Below, one piece after another: positions 20,290 to 30,843 of a stretch of 64,000 nucleotides of DNA. The notes under the pieces were generated by a model, which was not told where the DNA came from, did no database searches, and worked only from the letters and a program-made list of their open reading frames with translations. The position numbers and the translations under genes were made by a program. Each line of letters begins with the position of its first letter. Position 1 is the first letter of the stretch. Source of the stretch: Cristatella mucedo (lineage: Eukaryota; Bryozoa; Phylactolaemata; Cristatellidae); contig WPIO01000003.1 in assembly GCA_009760855.2 (NCBI GenBank), positions 11,458,001 through 11,522,000 of the forward strand, written 5' to 3'.

Positions 20290-20544
20290 CTACGAGTAGG
20301 TGTCAGGTAGCCTATAGAAGCCGATCATCGCTCAGTCTAATTGGAAGAAGGGATGTTGGGTCTGCTGTACCGCGACAGCTGACTGCTAAGGCGGAAGCCG
20401 CTGAGGCGGGAAGACCTGACCCACTTGCAGCAGCTGCGTCCAAGCAACCGTGGAGGCCATGCGGCGCGGTTCCACGTTTTCGTAGTGAACGATATCTGCT
20501 TAAGCCGTCTTGATCTGCTCGTGACTGCCCGCTCAAACTTAACA
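20290..20544 (+). mobile_element. Gypsy 3' end: polypurine tract and LTR, sense strand
   Basis: TTGGAAGAAGGGA (20341-20353) precedes TGTTGGGTCTGC, the same polypurine/LTR junction as at 9826/9827 on the other strand. The LTR runs 20354-20544 and ends CTCAAACTTAACA. It contains CCACTTGCAGCAGCTG, AAGCCGTCTTGATCTG and GACTGCCCGC like the other copies. The rest of this element is missing. Confidence 0.7.
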
Positions 20545-20940
20545 ATTATTATTATGGCAGCTTCATCACGGAAGACGCTGCGTCATCAGCCCGCGCGATG
20601 CAAGTGCGCCATCTTTCGGCGTGAACGACTTTCTCTATTTATTTAGGAGAGATTTTAAAGTGGGTCGGCGCTCCCTAGGTAGAGAAACGGGCGGTGCGGA
20701 ATGATACGAGCTAAGCTCGCGTAGGCAGTGGCGCATGAGCCACAACATCCCTACGGAACTACGTCGAGCGACGGCTAGCGCCGAAGGTCGCCACGAGCTG
20801 GCGATCGGGGAGAGCGTTGGTGCTGCGGCGGCGGGTCGTTATGACCACGCCCTTCGTTTAAATGAGCGAAATCATGCGGGCCGCTTTTATGAAACTTCTT
20901 GCGGGCCACTTTTATGAAACCGACGCGAGCGCAGAGCGCT

Positions 20941-22150
20941 TAGCCGCTAACGGGCTTCGGCGGTCATCTTCTGGCAATGATCTTTGTACCACGTCGGCAA
21001 GAAGATGAACGACTCGTCGGCCAGAGGGACCCGCGTGGCGGTGACGTAGCGGCCAGGCGCCCGCTCGATCACGTAGATACGCTTGGGCAGTGCGACCGTG
21101 CTCTTCACGTAGTTCAGAAAGTCGTCGAGGAAGTTGAGACAGACGGCGGAGTCCCACATGTCATCGCCCGATCTCTCGACCATACCCGGCATGTCTTCTG
21201 TCGTGAAGTGCTCCACGCGGCTCACAATGCCGGCGTCGTCGCGGAAGCCGCACACCACCTCGGGCACACCGAGGAGGAAGGACTGCGCCCACCACTTCAC
21301 GAGCTTGTACTTGCGGAAGTTCCGCTCCTGCGTCGCTTTGTCGAAGCTCCTGTTGGTCTTCAGCTCCACGTAGGGTCGACAGCGGGTCGCGCGAGGCGCC
21401 CCTGCAGCAGTCCACCTCGGCGCTGTAGAGCAGCTTGTGGCGATTGAGCGTGGCGGCGACGACGCTGTAGAAGCCCTCGTGGTTGTTGACGGGCTCGCTC
21501 GTTTCCGGAAGCCGATGGCCCGGCTTGGCGGTGACGTACTGCTCAAACTTGTGGCCCCAGTACAACATGAGCTCCGCGTTCGGATAATCGTCTTCCTCGG
21601 CGAAATCGCACATGTAGATCGTCGAGCCCAGCTTGCACGCGGCCACGACCCAGCCGTCGTGCTTCTCGTACGGCGTGCAGAGCGCTTGGGTGATCAGACC
21701 ACGCCTGCACACGAAGTCGGGCAGAGTTTGCCCGCTCAGCGTCAGGCAGCGGAGCACGTTGTCCAGGTAGTCCTTCACGGTCGAGTCTCGCTTTATGAAC
21801 GTGTCGAAGCCGGCGCTGAGGTCGTAGTGCACCGTGCGGCCGGGCTCGGGGCCCGCGAAGCGTCGGAGCATGGACCTGTCATGGCTGAACGCACCGTTGC
21901 CGTCCAAGGAGAACGAGTCGACCTCGACGGGTCGCTCGAAGTGGGCGCGCGGCAGGCCGCCGTACTTGCCGCGTGACACGCTGAAGCCGGGCAGCCGCTG
22001 CGCGGCGTCCGCTCTTCCGGGTCCTGTGCTCGGCGCGGGCAGCCTCGTGACGCGGGTGCTCGCGGCGGCGCTGCTGAAGCGTTGCGGAGGCGAGAACGAA
22101 GACGACTCGCCGTCTCCGTCATACAAGCTCGACCCCTGGCTATGGGCCAT
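20941..22150 (-). pseudogene. DXO: DXO/Rai1-family decapping exoribonuclease, copy A (frameshifted)
   Basis: DXO enzymes remove incomplete or NAD-type caps from RNA and degrade the body 5'-3'. The ORF from ATG 22150 covers the N-terminal two thirds, with FSVSRGKYGG, YWGHKFEQY (the GxxxE metal motif) and AEVDC (ExD). A single extra G near 21373-21375, compared with copies B and C, shifts the frame just before YVELKT (ExK). The C-terminal part continues as KWWAQSFLLGVPEVVCGFRD to the shared stop at 20941. The conserved CWRG motif reads CRRG. It is very GC-rich and its flanks also match copies B and C for about 200 bp downstream and 400 bp upstream. A pseudogene unless the extra base is a sequence error. 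Confidence 0.85.
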
Positions 22151-22545
22151 GACGCGGCGTCTTTAGCAGGCCAAGTCCGCTGACATGGGTCCCGCAGAGC
22201 ACGGGTGGAGCTAACGGAACAGCGGAACGGCCAAGGTCCAGCTATCCTAGCTCACACTAATCTTGGCCACTCGATCGGGTGTGACCTCACACCGGCGGGG
22301 AGCTCCCTCGCCGGCTGGGCAATCGAAGCACTTGAGCTGCGGACTTGAGGTCGCTGCGGGCAGTGCCACTGTGGGGGCTCGGGAAGTTGGCGAGAGGGTG
22401 CCTCACTTTCACTCGCTTCGCGTCCTCTTTAGCTCAGCGTTCACTCGCGTTAGCTCACGCGTCTGGAGAGATTTGTGGAATGTCGCTGCCATCGAGTTGG
22501 CTGCGCTGCGGAACGTACGCCGCGACGTTACATCGCATGAGAGTG
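22151..22545 (-). promoter_or_regulatory. Conserved upstream region of DXO copy A
   Basis: The sequence aligns with the upstream flanks of copies B (46142-46525) and C (53344-53730): GGCGTCTTTAGCAGGCC, GTCCCGCAGAGCACGGG, GCTGCCATCGAGTTGGCTG, GGAACGTACGCC. Its conservation reflects duplication of the whole locus; promoter function is inferred. Confidence 0.45.
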
Positions 22546-22959
22546 CTGTCTTTATGTTGTTTAGAGCCAACGAAAACGAAAGTGCGCTGGAAATACGGTC
22601 AGCGCGACTGCCCCGACGTCGCGATCCAAGTGGTCGCGGCGAGCGGCAAAGCGGAGGGCTGTTGAGCGCCAAAAAATGAAGAAGAAATGCAAAGCGTGAA
22701 CGTACCAATTTGTGCTCCCAATAGTGGTGCTCACTGTAAGAACCAACAGTGGGGCGGGGCGGGGTAAATTTGTGCTCCCAATGAGCGCGAAGCAAGCGAC
22801 TGGCAGCATTTCGCTTAACTCCTACCGAACAGGTGCGGCCAGGTGCTTTAGCGCCACCCAAGGCGTAAAAGTCGACCTGGGGCGTGCAAAAAGAGAGATC
22901 ACTTTGGGAGCCAGTGGGCACACGACATCGCTGGTTCGCTACAGTCACGCTCGCACATG
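22546..22959. other. No recognisable gene
   Basis: GC-rich sequence with a local direct repeat AATTTGTGCTCCCAAT at about 22708 and 22768. No supported ORF. Confidence 0.4.
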
Positions 22960-23311
22960 TGTAACGCCGAAGGATCGGCTGGGTAGGCTTAACCTGCCGC
23001 TTACCTAGCGGCGTAACCTAGCGCTGATGCCGTTCGGTGCGCGTCTACGCGCAATAAGCAGGCCGCCACGCAAAAGAGCATTTCTGGCGTTGACCTACTT
23101 ATCGTTACTAAAGGGGGTCGTGAGTCCGCGGCGTGAATCGGACAGCGAGACAAAAATTAGGGATTTTACTGAGCTTTATTCGCAAGCGCACAAGGTCGCT
23201 GCGCGTCTAGCCCAGTTTTATTTCCACACTCCTCACACGCTCTCAACAGCTTACACACTCTTGCGGAGGAATACGTCCCCCCCCGCACTTAAGCTACCTA
23301 AGTCTATTGTG

Positions 23312-23727
23312 TAGGTTTGATTGGCACAGCAGAGAGCCAGCCGATGACCACCACCAACAGTTTAATACAACGCACGGAGCCGAAGGGCGCACGGCTCCCT
23401 GCGGCCCTTACTCTCTGACTCGACTGCCCTCTCCTCGACTGCCCAGCTCCCTCTCTCCCACTGCTGCGGTCCGCTGGTCGATCGCGATGATTAATCGAGG
23501 AGGACCACAGGTGTGCACAGGCCGACCATGATGGTGAATCTATCACCTGTGCTCCAGCGGAACCGGCCTCTGTCCATGCCACATCACAGGCGGACCACAG
23601 CTGTGCACCGGCCCCTCTCGGTGATGCTTCTAACAGCTCACCAGTGGCTTATCAGAGGAGCCTGCATACAATACATGCATACAATACATACATACATACA
23701 TACATACATACATACGAACTACATAGT
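23312..23727. mobile_element. Repeat R3-like insertion with (CATA)n
   Basis: It contains GCACAGCAGAGAGCCAGCCGATG, split here as GCACAGCAGAGAGC + CAGCCGATG, and ACCAACAGTTTAATAC plus GGGCGCACGGCTCC, as in the Gypsy 5' LTR insertion at 14764. It ends with a CATA microsatellite (about 23690-23716) and interrupts LTR copy 3. Confidence 0.5.
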
Positions 23728-23830
23728 GTGGGAACGACCCAAATGAGACGAGGAGCCCGAACGGGGAGACCCTGACTGGAGAACTAGGGCTCCGCTTCCA
23801 CCTCGCGGCAGGAATACCCAATGCACTACT

Positions 23831-23954
23831 CAAGCATGATTTTACTCATCATTTAATCGCATTTCCCTTTGCAGCAAATGCAAAGCGCCTAGAAAGAGAT
23901 TAAGTTCTCTGATGGCGCTTTATCAAGTACATTATTATTATTATTATTATTACA
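23831..23954 (+). mobile_element. LINE family 1 tail insertion
   Basis: TTTTACTCATCATTTAATCG, CCCTTTGCAGCAAATG, the tail hairpin AAAGCGCC...GGCGCTTT and (ATT)n. It is inserted within the 122-bp repeats of LTR copy 3. Confidence 0.8.
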
Positions 23955-24311
23955 CCAAGCGCTCTTGCGGAGGAAACACGTCTTCACACTTAGGCTGCTT
24001 ACGTCTATAGTGGGGAATGACCCAAATAGACGGAGCCCAAACCGGAGCCTAGACCCTGACTGGAGAACTAGGGCTCCGCTTCCACCTTGCGGCAGAAATG
24101 CCCCACACACCACCTAAAGCACTGTTGGGGAAGAAACACGTCTTCATACATAGGCTTCCTGCGTGTCTAGGGGGAATGGCCCAAATAGACAAAGGAGCCC
24201 AAACCAACAGAACATCTCACCTACCACACCAACTACGTCTAGCTCGCACCGGAAAACCCTTATGCCGAGACCACGTGCGAGCGCGCACACACAAACACAA
24301 AAGAAACACGA

Positions 24312-24505
24312 AATGTAATGTAATGTATCTCCGTCTGTAACTCCACAAAGCCATAACGACCATGTGGGTGTTACGCAGGAGAGTTTTGAATAGAGCACTC
24401 ACAGCCTAAGCGGCTTTCGGTACGCATTCGGTAGCCAACAGACTTTGTCTCACGCAACAAAGAGAAAGTGGGAAGCATAGCACAGTCAGGAGAGCAGTTG
24501 AAGTA
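24312..24505 (-). mobile_element. LINE family 2, 3' end
   Basis: TGTAATGTAATGTATCTCCG at the tail side, then the conserved 3' end (CATGTGGGTGTTACGCAGGA, GCGGCTTTCGGTACGCATTC). It is inserted in LTR copy 3, whose sequence resumes at GCTAGCTCGGGCGCGATACG. Confidence 0.8.
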
Positions 24506-24735
24506 TGCTAGCTCGGGCGCGATACGACCGTATTCGGTGGAGTCCACCGAATCCTCCTAGTGCTGTCTCGGCCTGTCCCGTCAATCGCCGGCGAACAGCC
24601 CGCCTTTCTCCCTCGCTTTCAGAGAAACGAGTTTGCCGGCGTCGAAACGGAACCGAAGATGAAGAAGAGCCCCTAGCGAGCGTCGCCCTATCGTTAAATA
24701 ACTAGCTTGAGCAATGGGGTTGACAACCCAGCCAA

Positions 24736-25690
24736 TATATTCATCACCTCAGCGACCTCTGCGTCCCCTTGCTCACAGCTCGAGAACCCAGATGCTTTTC
24801 ACCCACTTCTTTTGTTCTCACGGAAACCGTCCAGCAGATCCGGGTTGGCTGGCGGCGACAGCGACCTTCGGCAAGCGTCGCCCTATTCTCAAGTTGCTAG
24901 CCGGAACTATAGGGTTGACAAGCCAGCCAATATCAATCACCCCTTTGCCCTACTACGATGGCTGCGTCCTCTTGCTCTTGGACAGAGGTGCTAACTGCTG
25001 AGCAATTCTCATGCGCTCTAAAACTGAGTCAGGCCGGCGCTGTGCTAACTTGCGTAGATTCACGCAGTGCTCCAAAGTTTTCAAATTTTTCGGTGCTCAA
25101 ATACCCTTCGCTTCGCAGTTCGCCGCAATCGCTACTCCGGGTGCGACGTCGCACTGTCCACATTTCCAGCGCACTTTCGTTTAAATGGTTTAAACAAAAT
25201 TTTTCGTCTTTGCTATTGACTTAGCTTTAGCCTTACATAATATCTAACACGTTTTTCCCCGAATAGTAAGTGTCATTATCTAATTGCCTATACCTCAAAA
25301 GTACAGGTAGTGGCAATTATCTCTATGAACTTTGTGGTTGTGACCAGGACAATGATTGACATGGAGTTAGCCCATCTCCGATGAGAAAACTTACAAGTTC
25401 CAGTTTTATAGTTCAAACTTGGTGAGAAAGAACAGCATAAACAAATAAGAATTAACCTAAAATTGCTAGAAGTCGTACAAAAATGACCACTCAAACGGGT
25501 TCATAAATGAGATGTCCTATATTTGTGGCTGTATTGCTAATTTCTCTCTCTCAAAGACACAGTCCCCCATAGATAGTCCCGCTTATGCTTTGTTTATGCT
25601 GTCCTATAAAATGTCATTATTGTTGGGTTGAAATTGAACGTGCTCGCCTTGCTCGTCCGAGTAAGCTCCTCTGTTCTGCTTGAGTTGTTT
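24736..25690. other. No recognisable feature
   Basis: Short ORFs only. The phrase GGTTGACAAGCCAGCCAATAT repeats at about 24717 and 24913, possibly a decayed duplication of LTR sequence. Confidence 0.35.
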
Positions 25691-25699
25691 TGCAAAGAC

Positions 25700-26480
25700 G
25701 TGCATGAAAGATGTGGAACTTACTAAAGTGGACTTTAATGGGGCCAAACTGCCACTCATTTTGCACCGTTTATTGTGAGAGCCTGAACTAAGGGCACGAA
25801 GCTCTCACCCATTGTGAGTGCCCAGAAAGCAGTAAACCTCTGCAATGAAACTGTTCCACGATGCTTTCTTGGTCCTGCTCAGCTTCTGGTGAATGCATCA
25901 CAATCTATGATATTCATTATCTGAGGTTCAACAAGGACTCCAGCCTTGACCTTTGCTCCTAAAGCTATGGAAAGACAAATTTGAAGCTGCTGACTCGTCG
26001 TCAAGAGCTACAACAAGCTGCTTGATGAAACCTAACTCGATGTATAGTAGTGGCATCAGCACCTCCCGAGGGTCTACCAGCAGTTCCTACTTGATTCTGT
26101 TCTTCCCATGCAGAGAATTTACTCCAATGTGACCAGTCCTTTTTGTGATAGTGAGTCCTAATGTCCCGACTGTCCCACAATCAAAGAAACTTAGAAAACT
26201 TGATGAAGCCACTCTGGAAGCCCATCAGGAATGACACCCTTTTGAATTGTCCAATGACCTTCCAGCCATACTCGCCATACTGCAAGGTACCCGGAAACAT
26301 TTAGACAGTGGTTCAAAACTCTTTTAGGTGCACATAGGTAGACACGGGCACTTGTTTCCATTATGAATCAGCACTGCTTTGAGACTCTGAATGAAAAGTC
26401 AATGATTAGGTACCATTCACTTGGGTTACAGGTGCTGTGATTGAGATGACGCCGAACGGTTGTTCATGCTGACTAGGGAA
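25700..26480 (-). pseudogene. Decayed ORF of a transposon-type protein
   Basis: The minus-strand reading contains VDPREVLMPLLYIELGFIKQ followed by LVVALD (about 26000-26075) and, further upstream, FDCGTVGTLGLTITKRTGH. This resembles a protein often found in multiple copies in invertebrate genomes, with the pattern PPLHIKLGL.KQFVKALD, presumed mobile-element derived. Stops and frameshifts break it throughout. The family assignment is from memory of that pattern and uncertain. Confidence 0.4.
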
Positions 26481-26639
26481 TTTACCCACCTCACAGAGAG
26501 CACGCTATATATGTAAGGCAGTTTTGTTGTTTCCGGATAAGGAAGGTTTGTTGTTTGCGGATAGGGAAGGCCTGATCTTTTGCGGATATATTCTGTAAGG
26601 ACTAGAAGCTATGGCTAGAATGCGTGGGTGCGATTATAA

Positions 26640-26765
26640 CAACGATACATTTGCCTTCGAAGAGCACACTCTCTTTCTAAGCACTTCACATATGCTGTAA
26701 GAGAAGCATGTCCATTCGATCAGAAATCAAATGCGAAGCGTCGGCACAATGGACAATTGACACGA
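26640..26765 (-). mobile_element. Decayed LINE family 1 tail
   Basis: GAGCACACTCTCTTTCTAAG then CACTTCACATATGCTGTAAG and GAAGCATGTCCATTCGATC correspond to the minus-strand LINE 3' UTR seen at 7040-7110, heavily mutated. Confidence 0.5.
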
Positions 26766-26820
26766 ACCCAGCAGATACTTTGACGAATATGTGCCTTTTT
26801 AGCTACAGGAGCGCTACGGC

Positions 26821-27360
26821 ATCCGCGTAATGTAATGTAATGTATCTCCGTCTGTAACTCCACAAAGTCATAAAGACAATGTGGGTGTTACGCAGGAGAG
26901 TTTTGTATAGCGCACTCACAGCCTAAGCGGCTTTCGGTACGCATTCGGTAGCCAACAGACTTCATCTCACGCAACAAAGAGAAAGTGGGAAGCATAGCAG
27001 AGTCAGGAGAGCAGATGAGGTAGTGAGTAGCATAGAAGTAGCAGCTCAGAACCGCTGAAAAGGATGTGCCATAGTCGGCAGTAGGAGAGTAGTTGTCGTT
27101 GTGTAAGAATTGTGGAAGCGAGTTCCAAAGTCTAGGACCTGCAGAGCTACAGCGTCTGTCGCCAACTGTCTTTAAGCAGAGGAATGGGACAGCTAATTTA
27201 TCGTCCTCACAAGACCTCAGGGCATGAATCGGCTGAAACTGATAAAGTAATCCGGGTATGCGTAGACTACGTAAATGAAAAGTGCGAGATCTTTAGTATC
27301 ACGTCAAGGACCGGAAAGTTTTTAGTTTATGTCTGCTAAAGCGAGCCACACTACCTATTT
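26821..27360 (-). mobile_element. LINE family 2, 3' end (longer copy)
   Basis: TAATGTAATGTAATGTATCTCC tail, split here as TAATGTAATG + TAATGTATCTCC, then the conserved end. It continues rightward through sequence equivalent to 9150-9370 on the other strand (GAAGCGAGTTCCAAAGTCTA, GCGTCTGTCGCCAACTG), i.e. the ORF2 C-terminus read on the minus strand. Confidence 0.75.
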
Positions 27361-27379
27361 CGTTAGATGGGAGCACTCA

Positions 27380-27530
27380 CGGACCTAGGTCGCCCCTAGG
27401 AGGTAAGTGGCTCGAAATTCGTGACCCCGGTCGTGGATTCAAATCACGCAGCAGGCCATCCATTGTTACCAGCTGCAGCAGCAGGCGTTTGTCACCGAGG
27501 CTCTTTTAATGCTATACAAATGAGCGTTTA
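27380..27530 (+). mobile_element. tRNA-headed SINE, family S2, second copy
   Basis: B box GGATTCAAATC at 27435-27445, preceded by CCCCGGTCGT and followed by GTCACCGAGGCTCTT, matching the layout of 2430-2580. Confidence 0.55.
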
Positions 27531-28150
27531 CAATCAGCTGACCTGCTAGATTTTACGAAATTAATGCAAGCGAAACAGCGATGGGGCATCGGTCTCCAGA
27601 GGCAGCAAAGGAAACGGTCACGTTCGCAACACACAACGGGGGACAGGGTGTTAGAAGCGTCCGTGAAGCTGGCGCGCATTGAGGTTTACCGCAACGAGGC
27701 TCGCACGAGCTGCCACTCTAGGAGCCTACGACCGCCCGGTACGGCTCAATCTTCGCGGAAGGCCAAGCGAGTGAGCAATCGGGTGGGGGAGCCTGAGGTC
27801 AGAGGTCAGATGTGAGAACGACGCACTGAATTTCAGTTGTAGCTGGTTTTCGCTTTCGTGTGGCGGCGGCATTGCATTCTTCTTAGCGGCTAATAAAAGT
27901 TGGAATTAAAATTTGTTGACCCACTTTCGCAGCATTTACGAGCTACGTTCAGCAACCCAAAACTGATTAAACCTCGCTTTGGATGCGTCTGCAGAAGCTT
28001 GAAGGGCGGCGTAGGTAGTATGTTTTTGAACTTAATGTAGCTTAGGGCACGAGCCTCCCTCATCGCCAATCTTACTTCGTTTGGTTGTCTCGTGATCGGT
28101 CACATCCCTGTCTTCATAAAGTTAAAAAATCAAAAAATAAATAAATAATA
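27531..28150. other. No recognisable feature
   Basis: An 83-codon basic ORF (27564-27815) has no recognisable domain. Composition changes from mixed to strongly AT-rich near 28110, just before the provirus. Confidence 0.4.
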
Positions 28151-28159
28151 AAAAACTCT

Positions 28160-28245
28160 ATCCTGGCTTGTTTGCTTCAATAGCAATTTTCTTATTTGTG
28201 ATTGAATTTGAATTTAAGTTAAATTTTTGATAGTACATATAAATA
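28160..28245 (+). repeat. Probable left terminal inverted repeat of the provirus
   Basis: It contains CTGGCTTGTTTGCTTCAATA, TTTGAATTTAAGTT and GATAGTACATATAAAT. The reverse complement of 44525-44610 reads CTGGTTTATTTCAATAG, TTTGAATTTAAGTT and TATAGTATGTAAAT in the same order. The match is imperfect and gapped but collinear over about 85 bp, in inverted orientation at the other edge of the AT-rich block. Confidence 0.6.
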
Positions 28246-28439
28246 ATGGAAACAAGTTGGAGAAGAGTTGGCAATAGCGAACCACTACTAAATAATTGAC
28301 AAGAGATTTTTCCACATACTTAGTTTAAAAGTCTTCCTATTAACCTATTCAATGCTTTATCACTGGCCATTTGTAATTATAAAGAATATCGCTATATTTT
28401 TATTTCAGAAAGCTGTTATTTCCAAATAAAAATAATGCA

Positions 28440-29160
28440 CAATATGGCCTCCAAAAGACAATAGATTTATCCTTCAAGCATAACATTGATGAAGTTGAGG
28501 ATAAAGAAATCTACAAATCTATGATTAAAAAATTATCACTTGAGCTCGACAGCGGTAAACCGGGTTACCGAGTTTCCGCAAGTAGAATCGCAATTAATTA
28601 TTTATTTTGCGGATAGATGATATAAAAATGTAGCATTTCGAAGTAGAAAACGACGTTGACCTGATTCAGGACCTGATTCAGCACCGTTAGAATCATGTCG
28701 AAGCAATCTGAAGAACTATGTGCGCAAGAGCTCAATGAAAGGATGCACGCTATGGTTGACTGCATAATATGACATAAAAGATGTTAGCTATGATGTTCTT
28801 AACAGTGCAATGGAGCTGATGTACAAGTTATTGGAAATATTTCCCAGGAACTTCATTGCTGAAAAAAACATTCACCCGCTGGTCTGAAAAAAAATTATGC
28901 AGGAGGTCCGGAATAGCGGCACCAGTGTCCGCCTGGGTAGTATCGCTGATGGTGAGGACAAAGATCCAAGCAAAATTGGAGCGCCGTTGGCGGCGGCATC
29001 CGATATTGCGCAGACTCATGGCAGATAAATAAGAGCATCAGCGCAGAAGGCTGCACCGGGCGTGCAGATAGGCTCTGTGGGGCACCCGAAGAAAGCACCA
29101 GCGGTTGTCCAAAATCAGCAATCAATCTTGAGCTATGTCTCGAAAAAATAGACTCAACTT
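28440..29160 (+). pseudogene. Decayed provirus left-end ORFs
   Basis: A plus-strand open stretch at about 28475-28620 reads DEVEDKEIYKSMIKKLSLEL and ends at TAG. Further right, 28880-29160 holds mixed-frame coding-like sequence (GVQIGSVGHPKKAPAVVQNQ). No function is recognised. They lie between the terminal repeat and a LINE insertion. Confidence 0.35.
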
Positions 29161-29168
29161 TCGAAATA

Positions 29169-30151
29169 ACAATAATGCACTTGATAAAGCGCCCTCAGAG
29201 AACTCAATCTCTCTCTAGGCGCTTTACATTTGCTGCAAACGGAAATGCAATTGAATGGTGAGTAATATCATGCTTGATAAACAAACAACATGAATAACAT
29301 GGTTAGGGGTGACATGCACAGGGTCGGCATGCAAATGTAGTTAGTGGCAGCATGCACAGTGTCAGCACGCATAAGCACGTGAATGACGAATCACAGGAAC
29401 CCACTAAATGCTGTCCTAAATAGGTGGGTTTTTAAGTTCCTTTTAAATGTGGTCAAGTCAGGGGATGTTCTGACGCAAGTCGGGAGTGAGTTCCTGGCTT
29501 TGGGAGCATACGAACTAAATGCACGGTCTCCAAAGGATTTGAGGTTTGTACGAGGTACTTGTAGACTGTTGGATTCCGAAAAGCGGGTGGTACGATGCGT
29601 GGCCTGGTGGGAGAGTAGATCTGAGAGATAGGCTGGAGCCATAGAATGAAGTGACCTAAAAGTGAGCGACAAAACCTTGAAGTCAATCCGTTGCTTGACT
29701 GTTAGCCAGTGCAGGTCGGCGAGAAGTGGTGTAATGTGGCAACTGCGACGCTCACGACAGACGAGCCTAGCTGCGGAGTTTTGCACCAGCTGCAATCGCC
29801 TGATCGGACATGCCGGTAGGCCAGTAAGCAGTGAGTTGCAGAAGTCGAGACGGGATGTCACGAATGCGTGGACCAACTTAGATGCGTTATCCTTATCTAA
29901 ACAAGCCCGAATTTTAGCAATGTTTTGAAGCTGAAAATAGGCAGATTCGACTGTGGAGCTGATATGGTCGTCTAACGAGAGGTCACTTTGGAATATGACA
30001 CCTAGATTTCGAGCTGATTCAACAGGAGATATGCTGGCAGAGCCAATTTTGAGCGTCAGCCTTTCCAATTCGTGAATCACACTGATCGAGCCCTGAATAC
30101 TTGCTCTGGATCTGGTCAGCCGCTGCGAACTTGCAAAATAAAAATCACCGT
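29169..30151 (-). mobile_element. LINE family 1 copy inserted in the provirus
   Basis: Flanked by a 9-bp direct repeat TTTCGAAAT (29160-29168 and 30152-30160), consistent with target-site duplication. On the minus strand the 29391-30203 frame is open through the ORF2 C-terminal domain ([56 protein letters not shown]). It then enters the 3' UTR, tail hairpin and AAT-type end. It is the least mutated C-terminal domain of this family in the window. The 5' part, including the RT palm, is missing. Confidence 0.82.
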
Positions 30152-30267
30152 TTTCGAAATCGCTGTCTTTCTGCTGACGAATCGAACTCAACGAGCCCGG
30201 CATTTTTAGCCTATTTGCATATGATTTAGACCAATATTCAGGTAGTTCTCGTAGTCCGCGTGCACCG

Positions 30268-30293
30268 GGGTTACCATGGTAACCCGGGTTACC
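30268..30293. repeat. Two overlapping perfect palindromes
   Basis: GGGTTACCATGGTAACCC (30268-30285, 18 bp) overlaps GGTAACCCGGGTTACC (30278-30293, 16 bp). They lie in the left part of the provirus between a LINE insertion and the first intact ORF. Confidence 0.85.
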
Positions 30294-30493
30294 GCCATCG
30301 GGCTCACTTTTTAAAATTTTTTAATGAAGCTAATAATAATCTTATAAAGATGTTATCAGACAAAGTAGAGACAAAAGAGCCAAAAGCTAAAAGAAAAGTA
30401 TAAATTTATATAGGAAGAGATTTCAGATCTAAGAAAAATATATTGCAATCAAAGATATGAAGAAGCTAGGCAATATAATACCTAGGTTACATC

Positions 30494-30760
30494 ATGCTTA
30501 ACAAATCTATAAAGATACGATTTACTCTGAAAGTTATTAACATAGTCATAGCTTTAGGAGTAACAATTTCTAGTGCATATATACAATTTGATCCTAATAT
30601 ATTTCACGTAGTTTCTCTTTTTGCAGCTGTATCTGCAATGTTGGTAGCAGTTGATGAAATTCTAGCCAAAATAAAAAAACTTAAAAGAACTACTCTAGAG
30701 TCAAATTCAAAGTTTATTTCAAAGATGAAACATGCATTGTCTGATGAAATCATAACATAA
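30494..30760 (+). CDS. Small membrane protein of the provirus (hypothetical)
   Basis: An 88-codon ORF from ATG 30494 to TAA, unbroken. Two predicted membrane segments: residues about 12-32 (VINIVIALGVTISSAYIQF) and about 36-55 (FHVVSLFAAVSAMLVAVDEI), followed by a Lys-rich tail. It has the look of a small viral membrane protein. No family was recognised. Neighbours are the decayed integrase on the opposite strand and the left provirus end. Confidence 0.5.
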   Translation: MLNKSIKIRFTLKVINIVIALGVTISSAYIQFDPNIFHVVSLFAAVSAMLVAVDEILAKIKKLKRTTLESNSKFISKMKHALSDEIIT

Positions 30761-30843
30761 GAATTTGAAGACATTATTATGGAAGGTACTTTAATTATTA
30801 ATTACTTACTTAATTAATTTAATTACATTAATTACTTCAATTA

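Larger units (their letters stand above)
22960..24735 (-). mobile_element. LTR family 1, copy 3, broken by nested insertions
   Basis: It starts TGTAACGCCGAAGG like copy 1 and follows it through TTACTGAGCTTTATTCGCAAGC and the 122-bp repeat region. It is interrupted by an R3-type insertion (23312-23727), a LINE family 1 tail (23831-23954) and a LINE family 2 3' end (24312-24505). The right part matches copy 1 up to about 24735 (ACGACCGTATTCGGTGGAG, GAGCAATGGGGTTGACA). The end diverges, so no target duplication could be identified. Confidence 0.65.
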
